In this document: positions 25,229 through 33,613 of the stretch, one piece after another
How positions within the stretch are numbered: the first letter of the stretch is position 1
Layout: every line of letters starts with the position of its first letter
Origin: Emergencia timonensis
GTDB taxonomy: Bacteria; Bacillota; Clostridia; Peptostreptococcales; Anaerovoracaceae
Direction: 5' to 3'
NCBI RefSeq assembly: GCF_900086585.1
Contig: NZ_FLKM01000008.1
Coordinates: 186,001 to 250,000, forward strand
DNA length: 64,000 nucleotides
The notes under the pieces: generated by a model
Databases searched by the model: none
Told to the model about the DNA's origin: nothing
Seen by the model: the letters and a program-made list of their open reading frames with translations, nothing else
Program-made: the position numbers and the translations under genes

Positions 25229-26263
25229 ATGCAGCACGAAATCACAAAAGTCGCTCCATTACTGGATGCCAAGGGTCATTTAGCGGAACCGGGCTACGCA
25301 AAATCCCTGCTGCCTATCTACAACAGGAACGCCATCAAAGCTCCTGGATGGCGCATCAAAGAATGGGATTACTATTATATCGGCAATGACGATTACGGCG
25401 TCGCTTTGACCATCGCAGACAATTCCTACATGGGACTAGACAGCGTCACCCTTTTGGATTTCAGGATTCCCTGGCAGCAGACGACCAGCCCCATGTCCTT
25501 TTTCACGGGCGGCAAAGTAGGCTTTCCTTCCACCTCTGCATCCGGCGATGTAACGCATAGCGGAAAGCACCACGCCCTTTCCTTTCAAAAAGAAGGCGCG
25601 ACCAGAGTCCTGTCCTTCCGTATGGATCATTTCTGCAAAGGAAAACCCATAGAAGGGCGCCTGGAATTGACGGAGCCGCCTGGAGACTCCATGGTCATCG
25701 TCACTCCTTTTGCCGGAGCGCCTGACCACTTTTATTTCAATCAGAAGATCAACTGCATGCCAGCAAGGGGCAGCGTCCGCTTTGATGGACAGGAGTATGT
25801 CTTTGATCCTGCCACGTCCTTTGCTGTGCTGGATTGGGGACGCGGCGTCTGGACCTATAAAAACACATGGTACTGGGGCAGCGCTTCAGGGCTTGTGGAC
25901 GGCGTGCCATTTGGCTTCAACATCGGCTACGGCTTCGGCGATACCTCCGCCGCCACCGAAAACATGCTCTTTTACAATCACAAAGCCCACAAGTTAGACC
26001 AGGTGGCTTTCCACATTCCGACGGGTAAAGACGGTAACGAAGACTATCTCAAACCGTGGAAGTTCACCAGCAATAACGACCGCTTCGAAATGGAGTTCCA
26101 ACCGATCATTGACCGCCATGCCGATTCCAACGTCCTTCTCATCCGCTCCAATCAGCATCAAGTTTTCGGCAGATTCTCCGGCAAAGCCGTTCTCGACGAC
26201 GGCACTGAGATACAGGTGGAGAATCTGATGGGATTTGCAGAAAAAGTATATAACAAGTGGTAA
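25229..26263 (+). CDS. DUF2804 domain protein
   Basis: 344 residues covering the whole DUF2804 family. Characteristic segments are GWRIKEWDYYYIGNDDYGVALTIAD-like N-terminus, LDWGRGVWTYKNTWYWGSASG in the middle, and GFNIGYGFGDTSAATEN. It is predicted to be a beta-rich soluble protein of unknown function, distantly like lipocalin/AttH-type folds. SD AAGGAGG. Last gene of a three-gene unit with two membrane proteins, ended by a hairpin terminator. Confidence 0.85.
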   Translation: MQHEITKVAPLLDAKGHLAEPGYAKSLLPIYNRNAIKAPGWRIKEWDYYYIGNDDYGVALTIADNSYMGLDSVTLLDFRIPWQQTTSPMSFFTGGKVGFPSTSASGDVTHSGKHHALSFQKEGATRVLSFRMDHFCKGKPIEGRLELTEPPGDSMVIVTPFAGAPDHFYFNQKINCMPARGSVRFDGQEYVFDPATSFAVLDWGRGVWTYKNTWYWGSASGLVDGVPFGFNIGYGFGDTSAATENMLFYNHKAHKLDQVAFHIPTGKDGNEDYLKPWKFTSNNDRFEMEFQPIIDRHADSNVLLIRSNQHQVFGRFSGKAVLDDGTEIQVENLMGFAEKVYNKW

Positions 26264-26266
26264 ACG

Positions 26267-26297
26267 AAAAGAGAACTCGTCATGAGTTCTCTTTTTT
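26267..26297 (+). terminator. Bidirectional terminator between DUF2804 and the M20 peptidase gene
   Basis: AAAAGAGAACTC and GAGTTCTCTTTT pair around GTCA with a T-run on either strand. It overlaps the last codons of the M20 gene. Confidence 0.88.
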
Positions 26298-27434
26298 AAA
26301 GAATTTTTCGATATATTCCTCCAATATACACATATAGTTTCGAATGGTCTCTGCTACCACATATTCCCCTGCCTTATGAAAATTTACTCCTTGCGGACCG
26401 AATAAAACCACTGGAATGCCAAGTTCCTTGTTCAGGATATTCCCGTCGCTAACGCTCTGATTGATGCAAAGCGAGGGGACAAAACCGCCCACTCGTCCTG
26501 CGGTCTGCACCAGCAGTTCCAAGTCTTCATTTCTCAAATCCACAGCATAGGAAGGGTAGTAGGGAATTTCTCTGCTGATTTTGATTCTTCCTTCACCGAC
26601 AGTTTGCTGATATAAATCCATAAGGTCTGTCATCAAGTCTGCTGCCGCTTCGCCGCTATCCAACTGTTTATTCAATAAACAGCTGCATCGATCCGGCACG
26701 CTGAGACTGTAACCTTCCCAAGGACTCTCAATCTGTAATACGCAGTGCGACGCTCCCCTTTTCTGTTTATATAGGCTCCCATATCTTTCATCGACAGCTT
26801 GAATCAATTTTGCCATACAGGAAACTGCATTGATGCCGTTCTCCGGTGTTGCTCCATGGCACGTACTGCCGATCACCTCTATTCTGAACAGCGCTTTCCC
26901 TGTAGCACCAACGACGATATGATCGTAATGGGGCTCAGCAAAAATACCAAAGTCTGCGATTTGTTCCTGGTGCTCCTGCGTCCAGTTTACATACTCAATT
27001 GCGCCTATGGAATGTCGTTCCTCGTCACATAAGCAGACCATTTCTATCTCTCCCTGAAAGGGAACCCCCTCATCGAGGAGTTTCTTGAGTACGGTAATCT
27101 GTGCAGCTAACCCACCTTTCATATCTCCGCAGCCCAGTCCGTAATATCGACCTTCCTCTTCTCTAGCAATGAGTGGATTGTCAGCCCATCCTTTGTCAGG
27201 TTTTACTGTATCCATATGACCACCCAAGAGAAGTTTTCTCCGTGGTGCTCCCTGTCCCTGTAGTTTTGCAATGACGTTATAACTATTCTCCCTCACCTGG
27301 TGAAGATGAGTTATAAGCCCCATTTCATGAAACAAGGTATCTAAGAAGCTGGCAATATCCTTCTCGCCTTGTGAATTACTAGGAATGGAAACGATTTTTT
27401 TCATCAAATCTATCGCAAAGTCAAAGTAGTCCAT
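26280..27434 (-). CDS. M20 family metallopeptidase (ArgE/DapE/CPG2 type)
   Basis: 384 residues. Dinuclear-zinc ligands are in GHMDTVKPDKGW, GLGCGDMKGG and the general base/ligand pair in CDEERHSIG; a lid domain fills about 180-290. It should hydrolyse an N-acyl amino acid or a dipeptide; carboxypeptidase G2-like release of glutamate is possible. Its start overlaps the upstream racemase gene by 14 bases. Last gene of the GntR-regulated peptide operon. Confidence 0.88.
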   Translation of the reverse strand: MDYFDFAIDLMKKIVSIPSNSQGEKDIASFLDTLFHEMGLITHLHQVRENSYNVIAKLQGQGAPRRKLLLGGHMDTVKPDKGWADNPLIAREEEGRYYGLGCGDMKGGLAAQITVLKKLLDEGVPFQGEIEMVCLCDEERHSIGAIEYVNWTQEHQEQIADFGIFAEPHYDHIVVGATGKALFRIEVIGSTCHGATPENGINAVSCMAKLIQAVDERYGSLYKQKRGASHCVLQIESPWEGYSLSVPDRCSCLLNKQLDSGEAAADLMTDLMDLYQQTVGEGRIKISREIPYYPSYAVDLRNEDLELLVQTAGRVGGFVPSLCINQSVSDGNILNKELGIPVVLFGPQGVNFHKAGEYVVAETIRNYMCILEEYIEKFFKKENS

Positions 27435-28143
27435 ATTCTTTGCCCTTCTTATACTTTGGATAAACCTTCTGGTTATGTCTCAGACCGGTACGTATACTGG
27501 TCTCTGCGTAAGCCACTGCCAACGTTGACGGATCATAGATTGTAATACCGTACTTTTTTTCTATTTCCTCTCCGAATGCCGCCATGCCCAGACATGCCAG
27601 CACCGCCCCATCAATAGTTTCCTGTTCTATCGCTTCGCAGATTACTTTATCCAGATAGTCCTTCGTAACCTGAGGATTTCTCCTCAATTCTACTACCGGA
27701 ATATTCAACGCTCTGACAGAGGTCATTTTATCCGCTAATCCACTGCCCTTCAGCCTGCGATAAGTTCTAGCTATATTGTCTTCCGTCGTCGTGATTACTG
27801 TAAAGCGGTTAGAAAGTAAGCCAGCCGCCGTCAGGGTCACCTCTCCCGGCCCAATAACCGGAATAGATACGTTCTCCCGCACAGCATCAATAGCCAAATC
27901 ACTGAAGCAATAGATAATGATTCCATCAAAGCCCTCCTCCTCTGCTCTGATGCAGTCTTTAATCACTTCCGCAGCGGCCAGCACCTCATCAGTATGGGAT
28001 TCAATGGCGTCAGGTCCCCGTCTTATGCAATCCACTGAAATCTGTATTTCTTTAGAGACAGCATGGGAAAGCATCTCTTCCCGCGCTGTCAGAGTATTTC
28101 TATCCATCCCACTGTTAGGGATAACGACCTTTATCTTTATCAC
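27421..28143 (-). CDS. Asp/Glu/hydantoin racemase family protein
   Basis: 240 residues. Two-cysteine racemase fold with C79 in IIIYCFSDLA and a second Cys in LACLGMA (about 184), plus GPGEVTLTAAG. Members racemise amino acids or hydantoins without a cofactor. The start is GTG at 28143, six bases after the symporter stop. With a peptidase on each side it may convert D-amino acids released from peptides. It is distinct from the RacD-like enzyme at 807. Confidence 0.85.
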   Translation of the reverse strand: MIKIKVVIPNSGMDRNTLTAREEMLSHAVSKEIQISVDCIRRGPDAIESHTDEVLAAAEVIKDCIRAEEEGFDGIIIYCFSDLAIDAVRENVSIPVIGPGEVTLTAAGLLSNRFTVITTTEDNIARTYRRLKGSGLADKMTSVRALNIPVVELRRNPQVTKDYLDKVICEAIEQETIDGAVLACLGMAAFGEEIEKKYGITIYDPSTLAVAYAETSIRTGLRHNQKVYPKYKKGKEYGLL

Positions 28144-28149
28144 TTTGGG

Positions 28150-29706
28150 TCACGCCCCTTTCTTGGATTTAGCAAAGTCCTTTGTCCAAATGCTGGTTTC
28201 TATACCGATCCGCTCAGAAACAAAGGGTTCGCCCTCGGTATCCACGTAATCCTTCAGAGCTTTTAGTGCGATTTTCCCGCCGATTAAAATGGTCGGCACG
28301 TTGATAAAGATAAACGTTACGTTGATCAGATCCGAAATACTCCACATGTTTCCCAGTTCTAAGCCGGATAACACACTGAGGCACCCGGCCGGTACCATGA
28401 CAAAGACACTCATTATTCTGATTACTTTTGTCATCTTCGCACTGCCGGAAATTTTGCTGGCCGAAATCTCACAGAAGATGATACCGCCCAAAAGGGTTGT
28501 AAATCCAAAGAAGCCATAGGCCAAACACACGATGACAACAGCGGCGTTGTCGAAGGCGGTTCCCGGCATCAAAACTGCCACTGACTGCGTAAATACATCA
28601 ATGATGGAATTGGAGATAGACTCCCAGTCATAAGCGGGATGAGACCATATTGCGCCCATCGTCACCATAAAGCCCGTCATAGTACAGATAATAAACGTGT
28701 CCAGGAAAACAGCAATAGATTGGATAAAGCCTTGTTCACAAGGGTGGTCGTTATCAGCAGAGGCTGCCGCCATAGTGGTGGTACCCATACCGGCCTCATT
28801 AGAGAGCAGGCCTCTTTTTATGCCCTGAATTAATGCTACGCCGAACATACCGCCGAAGATGGCATCTGGTCGAAAAGCACCTTTGAAGACAGAAACAAAG
28901 AAAACCGGTAGTTTGTCAATATTGACGACGACGATAAAGATAACTAATACAGAGTAGCCGATTGCCATGACGGGTACCATCTTGTCGGTCAGCTTTGTGA
29001 CACGTTTGATACCGCCGAAAACGACAATGGCAAGAGTAATGACGATTAAAACTGCCAGAGAATAGTACAGAACAGAAGTCCGCTCCGCCGGATGTCCTGT
29101 CAGAGTTGTAACAATAGTGCCTGCCGAGGTGAACAGGTGAAAGGTATGTACTGGCATGCTGAGCATTCTATAAAGAATGAATGCAACACCAATTGCGACG
29201 CCGACCCAGTGGCGATTCTGATAAATCTTTTCCGCGTAATGAGTCAAGCCCCCTACATACTCGTCATTTTTCTGTTCCTTGAATATCTGTGACAGCGTCG
29301 CTTCAATAAAGGAGGTCGCCATACCCAGGAAAGCCGAAAACCACATCCAGAACAGCGCATCCGGTCCGCCGACAGCAATGGCTCCTGTAACACCTACGAT
29401 ATTTCCGGCGCCGATACGCATTGCGGCAGACAACATGAACGAGGCAAAAGGGCTGACGCCGATTTCTGCAGTTTTTTTCTTTGTCAAAATTTTAATGCCT
29501 TTTTTGAAATAGCGAATTTGGACGAATTTTGATCGCAGCGTAAAGATGATTCCCGCCGAAAACAACATGATTACGGGAAGTGTGAACTGTCCTAAAATTG
29601 GAATATTGTTCCACCAGCCGTATTGGGTAGGAAAGGCCCACAGGTAGTTGCTGATTGCCAGAAAATTTCCAAAGAAATCGTTGACGATACTTAATACATG
29701 TTCCAT
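28150..29706 (-). CDS. Sodium:alanine symporter (AGCS family)
   Basis: 518 residues with about eleven membrane helices. Family signatures include GAGNIVGVTGAIAVGGPDALFWMW and GLLSNEAGMGTTTMAAASA. AGCS carriers take up L- or D-alanine and glycine with Na+. Here it lies in an operon with an M28-like peptidase, a racemase and an M20 peptidase, so it probably imports the amino acid those enzymes release or use. Good SD (AAAGGAG). Confidence 0.92.
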   Translation of the reverse strand: MEHVLSIVNDFFGNFLAISNYLWAFPTQYGWWNNIPILGQFTLPVIMLFSAGIIFTLRSKFVQIRYFKKGIKILTKKKTAEIGVSPFASFMLSAAMRIGAGNIVGVTGAIAVGGPDALFWMWFSAFLGMATSFIEATLSQIFKEQKNDEYVGGLTHYAEKIYQNRHWVGVAIGVAFILYRMLSMPVHTFHLFTSAGTIVTTLTGHPAERTSVLYYSLAVLIVITLAIVVFGGIKRVTKLTDKMVPVMAIGYSVLVIFIVVVNIDKLPVFFVSVFKGAFRPDAIFGGMFGVALIQGIKRGLLSNEAGMGTTTMAAASADNDHPCEQGFIQSIAVFLDTFIICTMTGFMVTMGAIWSHPAYDWESISNSIIDVFTQSVAVLMPGTAFDNAAVVIVCLAYGFFGFTTLLGGIIFCEISASKISGSAKMTKVIRIMSVFVMVPAGCLSVLSGLELGNMWSISDLINVTFIFINVPTILIGGKIALKALKDYVDTEGEPFVSERIGIETSIWTKDFAKSKKGA

Positions 29707-29728
29707 TTGTAACTCCTTTCTTCATTCT

Positions 29729-31465
29729 TTACAAAAGCACCTTTTTGTACACTTTGCCAAAATCAATTACCGTCTTCAGCCCGTCTGTAATTCTATTTTT
29801 ATTTCTTACTACTAACGTCTCAATTAATCCGTACTCCAGAGAGGAGGGTTCCAGCTTATCTAACTGTTTGATTTCCGCAAGGAGTGGGATTGGTTCTGTT
29901 AAATTTGTGTGCCCATAACGGTCCTGGTCAAATTTTGATCCATAAGTCTGAAAGATATTTGTCAAACTGTGGGATACGATCTTAACGAACTCATTGTAAT
30001 CACTCCTTTTCGACGGAGCAAGGCTGGCGCTATTATTCTGAATCCCCAAGACCAGTTCTTTCGCCTCTTTTAGATTGGCCAGCACATCGGTAAAATCCAC
30101 TTTTTCCTGATACACCTCTGCCAGAGGATAAAGATTTTTTTCTATCTGATCAAACTTCCGTCTAAAATCGTAAGGCAATAGGTCGCTGTTGACGAAGTTG
30201 TAAATAAATTCAGCATGAATCAGCGTATCTTGATATAGAATCTGCGGGTCGCACTTATCGATACCGTCTTCTTTTGTATGGTTCCACCATCCTAAGGTCG
30301 CTCCGTGAGCTTTCTCCATATCCTCCTCCGTAAAGGAAATCCTCTGGCAAAGCGAGGGAATACCGATGCCCATAAAGCTTTGATCGCCAATCTTCTTCAG
30401 GGTCATGATTCGCAGTTCCCCCTCTTTCATCTGCTTTACATTATTGCGAGCAAAGGAATAGAGCTCATCCGATGATTTAATCTCCAGCTTTTTTGTCAAT
30501 GCCACGCCTGTGGAATCAATGTGCATATACGCAATACACTTTTTATTCAGCAAATCCCAATAGTGATCTAAGAACCAGGTGGAGCCGGCTGCCTCTGCAA
30601 TTTCATGTCCGTTCCAGAATACCACGTGAATATCGCGTTTGAGTTGTTTTCTGTGTCTGGTCAGCACCCGACAAAGTTCTAAAGTCGTCGCATTGCCTGT
30701 CGCATTGCAAGTCACGCCTGGCTGCCATGCATCCAGGTGTGATGCAACCAACATAAATTCATCACTCTCGCCATTTCCTCGAATAATGCCATAAGGTTGC
30801 CGCACTTTTGACCACCTTCTATCGGCAATGGCAGTGACTTTTGCAATCACTTTTTCTCCCCCTTGGCATAATTTTTTAATGCGAAGACCAGCGTGCCTTG
30901 TAATCCCCACGCCTATCAAATCGGGCATTTCTTTCAGAGATTGGGGGGTGGGGTTTCCCCATACAGATTTTAAGGCTCTATGGCAGATTACCTCTTCATC
31001 GTTGCCCCAGTTCATACACATTATCCCGGCAGCGCCCATCTGTGCAGCAATATAAGCCTTTTCCGGCACTGGCGGTGCATAGGAGACTTCCACAAGCACC
31101 ATCTTGCCCCGAACATCCTTTTCCTCATAGGCAGAAATAGATCCATCAGCTACATATACAATTTCAAAATCCCTGCCATCTTTTCCTGTCGATCGAATGT
31201 GTCCGCAAGGCAGACTGTCGATTTGAAACTTTTCAGGTGAAATAATCTCAACCTTCGACTCCATAGGGGTGCTGTTGTATGCATCAAACTCCAGCGTCTC
31301 TGCTTCCATGCCATAGGATTCCATGACATTCGTTACATACCGTGCAGCTTTTTCCTCCGTTTCACTGCCTGAAAGTCTGTAGGGGAAGTTCTCTGTCATG
31401 TAGTGAATCCTGTCCATCATTTGATCCAGACTGATTTCTTCTAATATTTTTTTCAGATTTTCCAT
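29729..31465 (-). CDS. M28-like peptidase with divergent active site
   Basis: 578 residues. A PA-like insert (about 95-215) precedes an M28-type domain with VASHLDAWQPG, CNATGNATTLEL, FWNGHEIAEAAGSTWFLDHYW and HIDSTG. In canonical M28 enzymes a metal-bridging Asp sits in a D-N motif and catalysis uses an E-E pair; here these read C-N and H-E. It may bind metals differently or act on unusual substrates. Start 31465 fits AAAGGAGGAG; the frame is open further up without an SD. First structural gene after the GntR repressor. Confidence 0.8.
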   Translation of the reverse strand: MENLKKILEEISLDQMMDRIHYMTENFPYRLSGSETEEKAARYVTNVMESYGMEAETLEFDAYNSTPMESKVEIISPEKFQIDSLPCGHIRSTGKDGRDFEIVYVADGSISAYEEKDVRGKMVLVEVSYAPPVPEKAYIAAQMGAAGIMCMNWGNDEEVICHRALKSVWGNPTPQSLKEMPDLIGVGITRHAGLRIKKLCQGGEKVIAKVTAIADRRWSKVRQPYGIIRGNGESDEFMLVASHLDAWQPGVTCNATGNATTLELCRVLTRHRKQLKRDIHVVFWNGHEIAEAAGSTWFLDHYWDLLNKKCIAYMHIDSTGVALTKKLEIKSSDELYSFARNNVKQMKEGELRIMTLKKIGDQSFMGIGIPSLCQRISFTEEDMEKAHGATLGWWNHTKEDGIDKCDPQILYQDTLIHAEFIYNFVNSDLLPYDFRRKFDQIEKNLYPLAEVYQEKVDFTDVLANLKEAKELVLGIQNNSASLAPSKRSDYNEFVKIVSHSLTNIFQTYGSKFDQDRYGHTNLTEPIPLLAEIKQLDKLEPSSLEYGLIETLVVRNKNRITDGLKTVIDFGKVYKKVLL

Positions 31466-31507
31466 GTCTCCTCCTTTTACATGCTTGATTCTTGTTCTCT
31501 TGGTTAC

Positions 31508-31519
31508 TTGGTCACCCAA
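31508..31519. promoter_or_regulatory. Imperfect palindrome TTGG-N4-CCAA, candidate second GntR site
   Basis: TTGGTCACCCAA lies just downstream of the promoter at 31531-31560 and resembles half-sites used by FadR-type regulators. This is weak evidence on its own. Confidence 0.35.
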
Positions 31520-31530
31520 TTTATACAAAC

Positions 31531-31560
31531 ATAATAGCACTTAAAGGTGCTATTTGTCAA
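31531..31560 (-). promoter_or_regulatory. Sigma-A promoter overlapped by a palindromic operator
   Basis: On the minus strand TTGACA (31560-31555), an 18-base spacer and TATTAT (31536-31531). The 8-bp inverted repeat AATAGCAC/GTGCTATT (31533-31554) fills the spacer and reaches the -10 box, the classic place for a repressor. The gntR gene is immediately upstream, so this is likely its operator in front of the M28-AGCS-racemase-M20 operon. Confidence 0.78.
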
Positions 31561-31591
31561 TTATATATTTGTTCTGATAATTAAACGGATG

Positions 31592-32293
31592 CTACTGCAA
31601 CATATCCATCGTATCTTGAATATGTTGAAACATCAGTTGTTTTGCCGTCTCTGCGTCTCGTTCCCTAATTGCAGAAATAATTTTCTTATGAGAGTCAATT
31701 TCTTTTTTGGGATTATGTATATCCAATACATCGTGAAATCTACTGTGCATCATATCTAAGATGCTGGATAAAACAATCTCCATTGTCTGTTCCATGAACA
31801 GACTTTTTGTTTTCTTCGCATAGAGTCTATGCAGTTCAAATTCTCCAATTGTACGCCTTGTCTCTTCAAATATTACTTCTAACTCTCTGCAGGCTTTTTC
31901 TAGGTCGTTGATATCGTCTTCGCTGGCATTTCTAACAATCAGTTCTACAGCTTTCATTTCTAATACTTGTCTAACTTCGTAAGCCTCTATCATGGAGCAT
32001 CTTTCTAAGTTTTTGCTAAGGCTTTCATATTTCGTTGTCATGTCACCTGCCTTGGGCATGACTCTCAAAAACCTACCTTTTCCTTGATGTGAATTGATAA
32101 TGCCCCTGCTCTCTAGTACATGAAATGCTTCTCTAAGCACGTTTCTGCTGATGCCAAGCTTTTCGGTCAACTCCCGCTCCGGTGGCAGCTTGTCTCCAGG
32201 CTGCAACTGGCTTTCATCGATCAAAGTATATAAATCATTTACTACATCCTCATATAATAATGTCCTCGAGGGTCTTCCGCCAATATTCCTCAA
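31592..32293 (-). CDS. GntR family regulator, FadR subfamily
   Basis: 233 residues. N-terminal winged helix (about 10-75) with LPPERELTEKLGISRNVLREAFHVLESRGII, then an all-helical FCD ligand domain (about 90-230). It starts with TTG at 32293, eight bases after a perfect GGAGG; no ATG is suitably placed. It probably represses the downstream peptide/alanine operon through the palindrome at 31533-31554. The inducer is unknown; FadR-subfamily proteins often sense small carboxylic acids. Confidence 0.9.
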   Translation of the reverse strand: MRNIGGRPSRTLLYEDVVNDLYTLIDESQLQPGDKLPPERELTEKLGISRNVLREAFHVLESRGIINSHQGKGRFLRVMPKAGDMTTKYESLSKNLERCSMIEAYEVRQVLEMKAVELIVRNASEDDINDLEKACRELEVIFEETRRTIGEFELHRLYAKKTKSLFMEQTMEIVLSSILDMMHSRFHDVLDIHNPKKEIDSHKKIISAIRERDAETAKQLMFQHIQDTMDMLQ

Positions 32294-32390
32294 TCAAAAT
32301 GCCTCCGTTGTTCTTATTTACAGAATTAATATACCATAAAACCTACCATTGTTCAAATATGTATATTCTTTTTTTCATTTCCTATCAATT

Positions 32391-32420
32391 AAAAAGAGAA
32401 CTTCTCCAAGTTCTCTTTTT
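32391..32420 (-). terminator. Terminator downstream of the epimerase operon
   Basis: AAAAAGAGAACTT and AAGTTCTCTTTTT pair around a short loop with T-runs on both strands. Confidence 0.85.
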
Positions 32421-32496
32421 ATGTTGCTAAAAACGTGACATCAAGACCCGCCTCTGTTGGATGAGATTCATGCCAAAGCGCGGCGCCACTTCACTT

Positions 32497-33585
32497 TTAT
32501 AATTCCAGCAGTCCCTCTATACCTGTAATGCCCAGTCCCGGCGCATCGGTCACAGAAAAGTGCGGAATATCCTTTTCGAATCCGCCCTGTACGGGGTCTT
32601 CTGCCAGCAAAATAGCTGCATCCAGATCCACGCGGGTGATATTCCTTTTGGCAGCGGCCAGATGGGCGGCAGCCGTCAGGCTGACCTTGCTCTCGATCAT
32701 ACAGCCCAGCATGCACTCTACTCCATAAGTCTCAGCAATCCCCGCTATCTTCAGAGCGTTATGAATCCCGCCGCACTTCATCAGCTTGATGTTGACCAGA
32801 TCCACTGCCTCCATATGGAGCAGCTCTATGGCATCCTTCGGGGAAAACATGCTTTCATCGGCCATGATTTTGGTGTGAACATTGTCATGAACCCTTTTCA
32901 TCCCTGCAAAGTCACGGGCCTTCACCGGCTGTTCCACGAATTCGATATCCAGGCCCATGTCCTCGAACCGGCGGATTGTGCGAACCGCCTCATCGGCAGT
33001 CCAGCCCTGATTGGCATCAAGCCGCAGTCTGATATCCGGCCCCACTGCCTCTCGTATCGCCTTTACACGTTTGATATCCAGGTCAGCGTCAATGCCCACC
33101 TTCAGTTTTAAGGCGTGAAAACCTTGGCCGATGGCGGCAAGAGCATCTTCCCGCATCTCCGCCGGCTCGTTGATGCTGATGGTCAAATCCGTCTCCAGGT
33201 CCTTCCGGTATCCGCCGAGCAGCTTGTACAGCGGCTGCCCGTAATTCCTGCTCCAAAGATCATAGACTGCCATATCACAGGCTGCCTTTGGGCTGGTATT
33301 GCCTTCTACAGAATGCTGCAGGCGGTACATGACGTCATCCAGATCTTCGATATCAAGGCCGATAATTGCCGGAGCAATGGAATTTTTGATGGCAGAAATA
33401 ATCGTCTCATCGGTGTCGCCGGTAATTGCCGCGGTGGGCGGGGCTTCGCCGTAGCCCCTTGTTCCATCGTCAGCAGTCATGACTACAATGATATTTTCTG
33501 CAGTATCCACCCTGCGCAGCGCTGTCTTAAACGGCTTTTTCAAGGGGATACTGACACGCTTTAATTCTACCGATTCTATTTTCAT
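32497..33585 (-). CDS. Dipeptide epimerase (L-Ala-D/L-Glu epimerase type)
   Basis: 362 residues, enolase superfamily, muconate-lactonising subgroup. The catalytic Lys is in LKLKVG, metal ligands in RLDANQGW, EFVEQP and MADES, and the second Lys in VNIKLMKCGG. The family isomerises L-Ala-D-Glu from murein to L-Ala-L-Glu, which ordinary peptidases can cut. It follows an OPT peptide transporter and a beta-lactamase-like hydrolase on one transcript, supporting murein-peptide use. Exact dipeptide specificity is not certain from sequence. Confidence 0.88.
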   Translation of the reverse strand: MKIESVELKRVSIPLKKPFKTALRRVDTAENIIVVMTADDGTRGYGEAPPTAAITGDTDETIISAIKNSIAPAIIGLDIEDLDDVMYRLQHSVEGNTSPKAACDMAVYDLWSRNYGQPLYKLLGGYRKDLETDLTISINEPAEMREDALAAIGQGFHALKLKVGIDADLDIKRVKAIREAVGPDIRLRLDANQGWTADEAVRTIRRFEDMGLDIEFVEQPVKARDFAGMKRVHDNVHTKIMADESMFSPKDAIELLHMEAVDLVNIKLMKCGGIHNALKIAGIAETYGVECMLGCMIESKVSLTAAAHLAAAKRNITRVDLDAAILLAEDPVQGGFEKDIPHFSVTDAPGLGITGIEGLLEL

Positions 33586-33613
33586 TTTCTGTCTTACTCC
33601 TTTTATGTATTCT

